Made by a program: the position numbers and the translations under genes
NCBI RefSeq assembly: GCF_002860325.1
Contig: NZ_PKOJ01000001.1
Location: 1,054,001 to 1,118,000, forward strand
Source of the DNA: Neptunicoccus cionae
GTDB taxonomy: Bacteria; Pseudomonadota; Alphaproteobacteria; Rhodobacterales; Rhodobacteraceae
Reading direction: 5' to 3'
Length of the DNA: 64,000 nucleotides
Notes under the pieces: generated by a model
What the model was told of the DNA's origin: nothing
What the model saw: only the letters and a program-made list of their open reading frames with translations
Databases searched by the model: none
In this document: positions 43,609 through 51,016 of the stretch, one piece after another
How positions within the stretch are numbered: the stretch's first letter is position 1
Layout of the letters: every line of letters begins with the position of its first letter

Positions 43609-44571
43609 TTAATCAATCGTGATGACAACCTTGCCGGTCGCTTTGCGGGTGCGCAGCAGTTCCAGACCCTCGTTGGCCTGTTCCATCGGCAGGGTGTGGC
43701 TGACATGGGGTTTGATTTTGCCGTCCGCGTACCATTCCAGCAGTTTTGCGAGGCTGTCGTTCAGCACTGCAGGGTTGGTCTTGGAATATCCGCCCCAGTA
43801 ATAGCCGATCACTGTCAGGTTTTTCACCAGCAGGATGTTGGCCGGAATTTGTGGCACCTCGCCCGAGGCGAAGCCGAGTGGGATCAGGCGGCCTTCGGGG
43901 TTCGTGGCGCGCAAGGCTTCCTTAAAAAGATCGCCGCCCACAGGATCATAGACGACATCCGCGCCGCCGAGAGCTTTTACCTGTTCTCTTAAATTGCCGC
44001 TGTCAGAAGCAATCAGGTGATCTGCACCGGCTTCCTGTGCGATCTTCAGTTTATCTGCGCCGCGTGCCACCGCGATAACCTCGGCTCCCATCAGCTTGCC
44101 CAGTTCAACCGCTGTCAGGCCGACGCCGCCGGATGCGCCAAGCACCAGCAGCCGTTCCCCCGGTTGCATCCGCGCCCTGTGATCCAGCGCCAGATGGGCG
44201 GTGCCATATCCCACCGGAAACGCGGCCGCATCAACCATTGGCATACTGTCTGGCACGGGAAGACAAATGTCGGCATCCACAGCGGCAAATTCGGCGATCC
44301 CGCCAAATCCGATGTAGGAAATAACCTTCTGTCCCACGGACAAACCTTTTACATTCGGGCCGACCGCATCAATCGTTCCGGAAATCTCCATTCCGAGCGT
44401 AAAGGGCAATTGCGGTTTTTCCTGATAGGTCCCTTTGACCAGAAGCAGATCCCCGAAATTCAGCGCACAGGCGGCGACACGGATCAGGACCTGCCCGTCG
44501 GCTGGCTCGGGTTTTTCTACCGTCCGTAGTTCGAGCGGACTTCCATGTTGGGTGACTTGCATTGCACGCAT
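43609..44571 (-). CDS. Zinc-free NADPH:quinone oxidoreductase (MDR family)
   Basis: A 320-residue medium-chain dehydrogenase/reductase of the quinone oxidoreductase type. Landmarks: N-terminal GroES-like domain with CALNFGDLLLVKGTY, cofactor motif VLGASGGVGLTAVELGKLMGA and VYDPVGGDLFKEALR. Zinc ligands of alcohol dehydrogenases are absent. It probably reduces quinones or enoyl compounds with NADPH. The start at 44571 has an excellent AAAGGAGG site. Confidence 0.9.
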   Translation of the reverse strand: MRAMQVTQHGSPLELRTVEKPEPADGQVLIRVAACALNFGDLLLVKGTYQEKPQLPFTLGMEISGTIDAVGPNVKGLSVGQKVISYIGFGGIAEFAAVDADICLPVPDSMPMVDAAAFPVGYGTAHLALDHRARMQPGERLLVLGASGGVGLTAVELGKLMGAEVIAVARGADKLKIAQEAGADHLIASDSGNLREQVKALGGADVVYDPVGGDLFKEALRATNPEGRLIPLGFASGEVPQIPANILLVKNLTVIGYYWGGYSKTNPAVLNDSLAKLLEWYADGKIKPHVSHTLPMEQANEGLELLRTRKATGKVVITID

Positions 44572-44936
44572 TCGGGTGTTCCTCCTTTAACTGTGCAGTG
44601 GTTTAAACGAAGTTCGCAACGAGGGGAAACGGGGATTTTCGCCGAATAAATGCACAATTGAGACTTTTAATGGAAGAAACGGCGAAAAAGTTTTTGCATA
44701 ATGCAAAAAAATCTGCATTTTCGCTTCCAGACCTGCGAACATGTTAAACGATCATCTTTAGATTGTATGCAATTCGGTCTAGCACGTTAAAAGAAAGTAC
44801 AAGGGGCGTATGTGGGACGAGTCGCCCCGAGGTTAAAGACAATAAATTAAATTTTGAAAATCAGTCGCATCTGTCGTCAGAGATGAAGATCAGCTGCGGG
44901 AACATGTCGTTAGACAGGACAGTGGAGACTTTTTGA
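44572..44936 (+). promoter_or_regulatory. AT-rich control region with stacked inverted repeats upstream of XRE gene
   Basis: 365 bases without a gene, clearly AT-richer than its surroundings. It contains TTTTCGCCG (44636-44644) opposed to CGGCGAAAA (44680-44688), and a dyad TTTTTGCA/TGCAAAAA (44691-44698/44702-44709) with a further half site CTGCATTTTCGC just after (44713-44724). It ends in the leader of the XRE regulator. The layout suggests binding of one or two dimeric repressors at the divergent promoters. Confidence 0.5.
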
Positions 44937-45320
44937 ATGAAACATCCGGTTGATATCCATGTTGGAAAGCGTGTGCGGCACCGTCGATGGATGCTTGGCG
45001 TGACCCAGCAACAGCTCGGCAACAAGGTTGGGATCAAGTTCCAGCAAATCCAGAAGTATGAGACCGGTATGAACCGGATCAGCGCATCGCGGCTCTGGGA
45101 TATTGCCGAAGCTCTGGAGGTTCCTGTCAGCTTCTTCTTCGAAGGTTTCGACAAACCAGAAGAAATTCTCGAGGCGGAAATGCAAGCATCCGGTGATGCA
45201 CAGCAAGGCGACCTTCTTTCAGATAAAGAGGCGCTGGAGTTGGTGCGTTCCTACTATGCTATCCCCGAGAACCAACGCCGCAAGCTGTTCGATCTCGCAC
45301 GGGTTCTCAGCACCAACTGA
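44937..45320 (+). CDS. XRE-family transcriptional regulator
   Basis: A 127-residue DNA-binding protein. The Cro/CI-type helix-turn-helix covers residues 8-67: HVGKRVRHRRWMLGVTQQQLG, then IKFQQIQKYETGMNRISASRLWDIAEAL. The C-terminal 50 residues are helical, with EALELVRSYYAIPENQRRKLFDLAR. This is a highly conserved alphaproteobacterial regulator family. Upstream lies an unusually long AT-rich region with dyads it may bind itself. Regulon not evident from this sequence. Confidence 0.9.
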   Translation: MKHPVDIHVGKRVRHRRWMLGVTQQQLGNKVGIKFQQIQKYETGMNRISASRLWDIAEALEVPVSFFFEGFDKPEEILEAEMQASGDAQQGDLLSDKEALELVRSYYAIPENQRRKLFDLARVLSTN

Positions 45321-45400
45321 GACATCCGGCTGGATTACCGGTCCGTTTCAGGCTAGACGCGCAGTTGTCCAAGACAACTATTTAACAGACGAGCGCGCCT

Positions 45401-46222
45401 ATGCCCGAGACAGCCCCGTTATCTTCCGCACTCCACGACGAACTGCTGCGTGTCGCTCATCTGCTGGCGGATGCGGCGCGGCCGATTGCACTGCAGTATT
45501 TTCGCGGGGCAGGGCAGGACATCGAAAACAAACTGGATGGCGATTTTGATCCGGTTACTGTGGCCGACCGCCTGATCGAGCGGAAAATGCGCGAGATTCT
45601 GGCGCAGCACCGTCCGCAGGACAGTATTCTTGGCGAAGAGTTTGCAGCCTATGAAGGCACCAGCGGCCTGACATGGGTGCTGGACCCGATTGACGGAACA
45701 CGGGGATTTATCTCGGGAACCCCGACTTGGGGCGTTCTGATTGCTGTCGGTCCTGAGGGCGGCCCGCTTATTGGCATGATCGACCAGCCGTTTACAGGGG
45801 AGCGGTTCATTGGCACACCAAAGCAGGCACAGTGGCTGCACCCTTCCGGGGAACGTGCGCTCGGGACGCGCACTTGTGGAGGGTTGCAGGATGCCATCCT
45901 GTTCACAACCTTTCCCGAAATCGGGACCCAGCACGAACAGGCCGCGTTCAATCGTGTGCGGGATAGGGTCAAACTGACCCGTTATGGTATAGATTGCTAC
46001 GCTTACGGACTGCTTGCTGCCGGTCAGGTGGATCTGGTGATCGAGGCGGGGCTGAACGCTTATGACATCCAAGGGCCTTTGGCCGTGATAGAAGCTGCTG
46101 GCGGAATCGTAACCGACTGGCACGGTGAACCGGCTTATAACGGTGGCCAGGTTATTGCCGCCGGTGATCCCTCGCTTCATGCCGCCGCCCTGACATTATT
46201 ACAGGCCGACGGTATTGTTTAA
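45401..46222 (+). CDS. hisN: Inositol-monophosphatase family phosphatase, histidinol-phosphatase type
   Basis: A 273-residue Mg-dependent phosphatase. Metal ligands appear in ILGEEF (about 78), the signature WVLDPIDGTRGFISG (DPIDGT, about 91-98) and AYDIQGPLAVIEAAGG near the C-terminus. The GTRGFISG variant (rather than GTxNF) is typical of the histidinol-phosphatase HisN branch. 80 bases after the XRE gene; whether they form an operon is uncertain. General inositol phosphatase activity is the alternative. Confidence 0.85.
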   Translation: MPETAPLSSALHDELLRVAHLLADAARPIALQYFRGAGQDIENKLDGDFDPVTVADRLIERKMREILAQHRPQDSILGEEFAAYEGTSGLTWVLDPIDGTRGFISGTPTWGVLIAVGPEGGPLIGMIDQPFTGERFIGTPKQAQWLHPSGERALGTRTCGGLQDAILFTTFPEIGTQHEQAAFNRVRDRVKLTRYGIDCYAYGLLAAGQVDLVIEAGLNAYDIQGPLAVIEAAGGIVTDWHGEPAYNGGQVIAAGDPSLHAAALTLLQADGIV

Positions 46223-46243
46223 CTGGTGAAAGACAGCAGGGCG

Positions 46244-46522
46244 TTAGTAGTGCCCGCTTTCAATTCCGTTGTAGAAATCAAAAGTTTCCAACGGAATGAT
46301 GCCCGAAACGATGATTCCCATCAGGCCCAGCCAGATCACCACCGACACACCCGTTACAATCAGCGCTCTTTTACCAAGCTGCGGATTTGCAGGTGCGGAA
46401 GACGGGGTGCCTTTGACAACTGCACCATCTTCCGTCTGACTCTTCAGTTTTATCGGAAGGACGATGAACAGGGTCATAAACCAGACCACCGCATAAAGTA
46501 CGAGAGCTGCGCCGATTGTCAT
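46244..46522 (-). CDS. DUF1467 family two-helix membrane protein
   Basis: A 92-residue protein with hydrophobic helices at 3-24 and about 55-76, separated by a polar loop, matching DUF1467, found in alphaproteobacteria. Its ATG follows the mce stop codon directly (TAGATG), so it is coupled to methylmalonyl-CoA epimerase; this pair is conserved. Function unknown. Confidence 0.88.
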   Translation of the reverse strand: MTIGAALVLYAVVWFMTLFIVLPIKLKSQTEDGAVVKGTPSSAPANPQLGKRALIVTGVSVVIWLGLMGIIVSGIIPLETFDFYNGIESGHY

Positions 46523-46927
46523 CTAGACTTGTTCCAGTTCAACAAGGGTTCCGGTAAAATCCTTGGGGTGAAGGAAAAGGACGGGTTTGCCGTGAGCCCC
46601 GATCTTAGGTTCGCCGCTACCCAGAACCCGCGCACCACTTGCTTGCAGACGGTCCCGTGCTGCCAGAATGTCGTCTACTTCGTAACAGATGTGATGAATG
46701 CCGCCGGCAGGGTTCTTGTCCAGAAACCCCTGAATCGGAGAGTTCTCACCCAGCGGGTAGAGCAATTCTACCTTGGTGTTGGGGAGTTCTATAAACACCA
46801 CGGTAACCCCGTGATCCGGTTCGTCCTGAGGTGCGCCCACATTCGCCCCGAGCGTATCGCGGTATTGCGCGCATGCGGCTTCCAGATCCGGCACGGCAAT
46901 CGCCACGTGGTTCAAACGTCCAATCAT
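46523..46927 (-). CDS. mce: Methylmalonyl-CoA epimerase
   Basis: A 134-residue vicinal-oxygen-chelate enzyme interconverting (S)- and (R)-methylmalonyl-CoA. Metal ligands are visible: His in LNHVAIAVPDL, His in GGIHHICYEV and Glu in GTLVELEQV. Start chosen at 46927, six bases after AGGAG; the ATG at 46930 is too close. It links propionyl-CoA breakdown to the B12-dependent mutase, consistent with the cobalamin genes at 55.6-57.5 kb. Confidence 0.95.
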   Translation of the reverse strand: MIGRLNHVAIAVPDLEAACAQYRDTLGANVGAPQDEPDHGVTVVFIELPNTKVELLYPLGENSPIQGFLDKNPAGGIHHICYEVDDILAARDRLQASGARVLGSGEPKIGAHGKPVLFLHPKDFTGTLVELEQV

Positions 46928-47108
46928 CATTATCTCCTCTAATCCCGTAGGCCTGATATGGCGCGGAGGGTCGGATTTGGCAACGCGACAAAGGGCGCAC
47001 CCGTTCACGCTGCAGGCAGGTTTTATGAAAACCTTACGTCTATTAGGGAACTGTTAGCAAATTTGAGGTTCCATTAGGCAGGTTTCCAGAAACAGCCCGG
47101 GGGCAGAC

Positions 47109-47876
47109 ATGCCACATGATATTGATCCCTTCACCGCCAATTTCGCGCGCAGCAGGCCCCTTGTCGGGGTGACAATCCTCTTGGCTGAAGACAGCAGGTA
47201 CTGTTCCGAAGCGGTCCGGTTGATGGCATTGCGCAGCGGGGCGCGGTTGCGCCGTGTCGATAGTGTGAAATCCGCTTGCAAACACCTGAAGCTTTATAAA
47301 CCGGACATCGTTATTGTCGATCTGGGATTGCCGGACGGATCGGGAATTGACCTGATACGCGATGTTGCCGGTCGGAAAATACCCAACCAGATCACAATCG
47401 CGCTAAGCGGGGATGACAGCGCGCATGTGCAGGAAGCGGTGAAAAAGGCGGGGGCGCAGGGTTTCCTTGGTAAGCCGATCCAGAACCTGTCAAAATTTCA
47501 GGACCAAATCGTGGCAATACTAAAAGCAAGCGGCATGGAGCGCGTTAGCGGAACAAAAGTGTCAGATCGGGGCGACGAGGACGTGGCGGATCTGGACCGG
47601 CAGGCGTTGTTTGATGATCTGGACAGGATACGCAAATTGCTGGAAACCGCGCTGCCGGAAAACGACCGGCATAAATTACGTTATTGCGCACAATTTGTGG
47701 ATAGCGTCGGCCAGACCGCCCGAGACGTGGAACTGACCCGACAGGCCCGGGTGTTTTTCAGCCGGATCGAATCCGGTGCACAGAGCGACAAAAGCGGGCG
47801 GCAGATGCTCGAATTACTGCGTCGCAAGCTGTCCGAGAGCACACCGCTGATCCGCAACCGTGAACATGTGGCGTAA
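47109..47876 (+). CDS. Response regulator with uncharacterised C-terminal helical domain
   Basis: A 255-residue protein. Residues 20-135 form a receiver domain: acidic pocket Glu27/Asp28 (LLAEDSR), phospho-acceptor Asp71 (IVIVDLGLPDGSG) and Lys122 (GFLGKPIQN). Residues 150-255 are charged and helical with no DNA-binding motif I recognise. No kinase is adjacent; the nearest is the hybrid kinase at 57.6 kb, about 10 kb away. A possible U-poor hairpin follows the stop (47878-47903). It may act through protein contacts. Confidence 0.85.
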   Translation: MPHDIDPFTANFARSRPLVGVTILLAEDSRYCSEAVRLMALRSGARLRRVDSVKSACKHLKLYKPDIVIVDLGLPDGSGIDLIRDVAGRKIPNQITIALSGDDSAHVQEAVKKAGAQGFLGKPIQNLSKFQDQIVAILKASGMERVSGTKVSDRGDEDVADLDRQALFDDLDRIRKLLETALPENDRHKLRYCAQFVDSVGQTARDVELTRQARVFFSRIESGAQSDKSGRQMLELLRRKLSESTPLIRNREHVA

Positions 47877-47962
47877 ATGCTCTCTCCGGAGGGGGGGCAT
47901 TTCAGGCGTGTGATGCCGCTTTAGGACTATCAGTCTTGGTTGTTTCGGCGCAGGTTTAAGGG

Positions 47963-49045
47963 ATGAAATATCTCGCGAATCCCTGGCGGCCTGCGGGCCT
48001 GCCCCCGCAATCTGGTTTGGCTGAAGGTCAGATCACTGTTGATGATTACCTTGTGCTAAAGCTGTTGAACTTGTGTCCGGCTCATGCTGCCACCCCTTTG
48101 GTTGGGGTACCTGAACTTGCGGAAACGCTCGGCATTGGCAGTCTGTTCATAAAAGATGAACGTGGGCGTATGGGGCTCGGCAGCTTCAAGGCCCTCGGCG
48201 CGGCCTTCTCTATTGCAAAGACCGCCTATGAAAAGGCCGGAGATGCCTTGGCAGACCCGCAAGTTGCCAGCCAGGCTTTGACAGGACAGGTTTTTGTGAC
48301 CGCAAGTGCGGGCAATCACGGATTGTCGGTTGCTGCGGGGGCGAAAGTTTTCGGGGCGCGTTCCGTTATTTATCTGGCGGAAACCGTGCCATCGGGGTTT
48401 GCCCAGCGTCTTCGGGATAAAGGGGCGGATGTGGTCGTGGAAGGGGCCGATTATGAGGCGAGCATGGCTGCGGCCGCCAAAGCTGCGCAGGATAACGGAT
48501 GGCGGCTTTTGTCGGATAGTACGTGGGAAGCTGACACTTCCGGCAAGGATGTAATGGAGGGGTATCTTGCGCTGAGCGCAGAGATGTTCGCACAATATGA
48601 TGCTGAAAACGATGCGCCGCCGACCCATATTTATTTGCAAGCGGGCGTTGGCGGTCTGGCCGCGGCAGTTGCTGCATCCCTTCGCCAGCACTGGGGCGAT
48701 GACGTGCAGGTTACAGTCGTCGAACCGACTGCAGCTCCTGCTTTGCAGGAAAGTATCCGCGCCGGAAAACCTGTTGAAACCCACGGGCCTGCATCCAATA
48801 TGGGGCGACTCGACTGTAAGGAACCCTCACATCTCGCACTCAAGGCGCTGGCGCGGGATGCGGACGGTTTTCTGACGCTGGAAGACAGCGATGTTGCGGA
48901 AAAAATAAAGCAGCTTGAACCTTTTGGCCTTCAAACCTCGCCCTCGGGCGGTGCAGGCTTTGCAGGTGTTGTGGCAGATGCCGCACAGCTTGGCCCGCAG
49001 GCGCGGGTGCTGGCGATCCTGTCTGAAGGTGCGGCGGATGACTGA
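47963..49045 (+). CDS. Diaminopropionate ammonia-lyase-like PLP enzyme
   Basis: A 360-residue fold-type II PLP enzyme. The PLP Lys is in LGSFKALGAAF (about residue 76), with the phosphate-binding loop in HIYLQAGVGGLAAAVAAS and the substrate loop TASAGNHGLSVAAGAK. The DpaL/YgeX family eliminates ammonia from 2,3-diaminopropionate. It is somewhat shorter than E. coli YgeX. Ends with an eight-base overlap with the M24 gene, then a racemase-like gene, so all three are probably one operon. The related EutB of ectoine utilisation is a possible alternative. Confidence 0.8.
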   Translation: MKYLANPWRPAGLPPQSGLAEGQITVDDYLVLKLLNLCPAHAATPLVGVPELAETLGIGSLFIKDERGRMGLGSFKALGAAFSIAKTAYEKAGDALADPQVASQALTGQVFVTASAGNHGLSVAAGAKVFGARSVIYLAETVPSGFAQRLRDKGADVVVEGADYEASMAAAAKAAQDNGWRLLSDSTWEADTSGKDVMEGYLALSAEMFAQYDAENDAPPTHIYLQAGVGGLAAAVAASLRQHWGDDVQVTVVEPTAAPALQESIRAGKPVETHGPASNMGRLDCKEPSHLALKALARDADGFLTLEDSDVAEKIKQLEPFGLQTSPSGGAGFAGVVADAAQLGPQARVLAILSEGAADD

Positions 49046-50162
49046 CTTTCCTGCTGTCGAATTTGAGGCCCGCCTTGCGCGGGCCCAGACCCTTATGGCA
49101 GCGGAAGATTTTGATGCGATCCTGTTAACCACTGAGGCCGAGGTTCGTTACTTCACCGGATTTCGTAGCCTGTTCTGGCAGAGCCCGACCCGCCCGTGGT
49201 TTGTCATCCTGCCCCAATCCGGCGCGCCGGTTGCCGTCATTCCCGCCATCGGTGCTGACCTGATGGGGCGCACTTGGGTCAGCGACATTCGCAGTTGGCC
49301 CAGCCCGCGCGGATTTGACGAAGGCATCAACCTGCTGGTCGAGGCGCTTATCCCATACCGCAGAATCGGCCTGCCGATGGGCGAGGAATCCAGTCTGCGT
49401 ATGCCTTTGACTGATTTTCAAACGCTTAAAACTTCCCTGAAAGCAGAATTTGCGGATTGTACGCCGCTGATAAAATCCCTGCGGATGGTGAAATCGGATG
49501 CGGAAATCGCGATTTTGAAAGACATCTGCCAGATTGGTTCCCGCGCCTTCGCCCGCGTACCGGAATTTGCGCAGTCAGGCACAGCCCTGTCCGAAGTTTT
49601 CCGCCGCTTTCGCATCGCCCTGCTGGAAGAGGGCGCCGAAGAAACGCCCTATCTGGTGGGCGGCGCTGGGCCTGGCGGCTACACGGATGTGATCTCGCCG
49701 CCTGATGAAACCCCACTAGCGCAGGAGGATGTTCTGATGTTGGACACGGGGGCCAGCCTGAAGGGGTATTTCTGCGATTTCGACCGCAATTTCGCCATCG
49801 GCACCGCCAATGACGCTGCCCGCGCGGCCCATGCCCGTCTTTGGGATGCCACCGAAGCTGCATTTGATATGGCGCGCGCAGGAAAAACGATGGCTGATCT
49901 CTTCGCGGCGATGCAGGGCGTGCTGAAAGGCGGATCCGATGTAGGGCGGTTCGGCCACGGGCTCGGGATGCAATTGACGGAATGGCCTTCTATTGCGGCC
50001 CATGATCACACCGAATTGCAGGCGGGGATGGTTCTGACGCTGGAACCCTCGCTAATGCTGGATGAAACCCGTATGATGGTTGCCGAAGAAAACATCCTGA
50101 TCACCAATTCCGCCCCCGTGCTGCTGACGCAGCGCGCACCGCGTGAGCTGCCGGTGATCTGA
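49038..50162 (+). CDS. M24 family metallopeptidase, Xaa-Pro/ectoine hydrolase type
   Basis: A 374-residue pita-bread-fold protein. The N-terminal creatinase-like domain has LTTEAEVRYFTGFRSLFWQSP. All five metal ligands of the C-terminal domain appear: two Asp in LDTGASLKGYFCDFDRN, His in FGHGLGMQ, Glu in LTLEPS and Glu in VAEENILI. The RYFTGF and two-domain form are shared with ectoine hydrolase (DoeA/EutD) and Xaa-Pro dipeptidases. I favour a hydrolase acting on a small amino-acid derivative because of the DpaL-like and racemase-like neighbours. Confidence 0.82.
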   Translation: MTDFPAVEFEARLARAQTLMAAEDFDAILLTTEAEVRYFTGFRSLFWQSPTRPWFVILPQSGAPVAVIPAIGADLMGRTWVSDIRSWPSPRGFDEGINLLVEALIPYRRIGLPMGEESSLRMPLTDFQTLKTSLKAEFADCTPLIKSLRMVKSDAEIAILKDICQIGSRAFARVPEFAQSGTALSEVFRRFRIALLEEGAEETPYLVGGAGPGGYTDVISPPDETPLAQEDVLMLDTGASLKGYFCDFDRNFAIGTANDAARAAHARLWDATEAAFDMARAGKTMADLFAAMQGVLKGGSDVGRFGHGLGMQLTEWPSIAAHDHTELQAGMVLTLEPSLMLDETRMMVAEENILITNSAPVLLTQRAPRELPVI

Positions 50163-50183
50163 CACAACAGAATAGGGGCGCAG

Positions 50184-50918
50184 ATGGCACAGCAGTTTGA
50201 AACGGATCAGGGATACGGAGATAATGCGGCGCTGGGCCTGATTGTCTTGTCTACCGATGAAACGATGGAGCCGGAGCTGTCCGGTGTTTTCGGTCCGGCC
50301 AGAGTGCCGGTTTATCACAGCCGTTTGCCGAGTCAGGCGGATGTGACCCCCGAAACACTGGCGCAAATGGAGGCGGACTTGCCGGCAAGCGCGGCCCTTC
50401 TGCCACAAGGTGTGTCTTTCGGGGCGATCGGCTATGGCTGTACCTCTGGCGCGACGATTATCGGGGAGGACCGAGTCGCTGCTTGTGTCCACACCTCCCA
50501 TGCGGGTGTTCCGGTGACCAACCCGATGACGGCGGTCATGGCCGCCTGCCGTGCGCTTGGCGCGGAAAAGATCGGGTTTCTGACACCCTATGTGGCAGAT
50601 GTTTCGGCAGCGATGCGCAAGCTGTTGGAAGAAAACGGTTTTGCCATCACCGGTTTTACCAGCTTTGAAGAGGGTCGCGAAAAAGTGGTGGCGCGGATCG
50701 CGGAATCTTCGGTCCTGGCAGCGGTTGAGGAACTGGGACAGGGGGATTGCGATCTGGTCTTTGCCTCTTGCACCAATCTGCGCGCGTTCAACATCATCGA
50801 ACAGGCCGAGGCGCGGATCGGCAAGCCGGTGATTTCCAGCAACTCTGCGCTGGCGTGGCATCTGGCCCATCTGGCAGGGCGTAATGTGCCGGGACCGGGG
50901 CGGTTGTTCCGGCTCTGA
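50184..50918 (+). CDS. Asp/Glu racemase superfamily protein (arylmalonate decarboxylase/maleate isomerase/EutA-like)
   Basis: A 244-residue two-domain enzyme with both active-site cysteines: Cys in IGYGCTSGATIIG (about 83) and Cys in VFASCTNLRAFN (about 197). The GCTSG form is seen in arylmalonate decarboxylase, maleate isomerase and the ectoine-cluster protein EutA. With both cysteines it can do racemisation or isomerisation. Third gene of the DpaL-M24 operon, 21 bases after the peptidase. Exact substrate unknown. Confidence 0.8.
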   Translation: MAQQFETDQGYGDNAALGLIVLSTDETMEPELSGVFGPARVPVYHSRLPSQADVTPETLAQMEADLPASAALLPQGVSFGAIGYGCTSGATIIGEDRVAACVHTSHAGVPVTNPMTAVMAACRALGAEKIGFLTPYVADVSAAMRKLLEENGFAITGFTSFEEGREKVVARIAESSVLAAVEELGQGDCDLVFASCTNLRAFNIIEQAEARIGKPVISSNSALAWHLAHLAGRNVPGPGRLFRL

Positions 50919-51016
50919 CCCCAGCACTGACAGGCGCAAACAGCACTTTCTTGGGGTTTTCCTTTGGCCACGGGCTGGTTAGAAGGTGGCGATGACTTTT
51001 AGGCGGGACTGAACCT

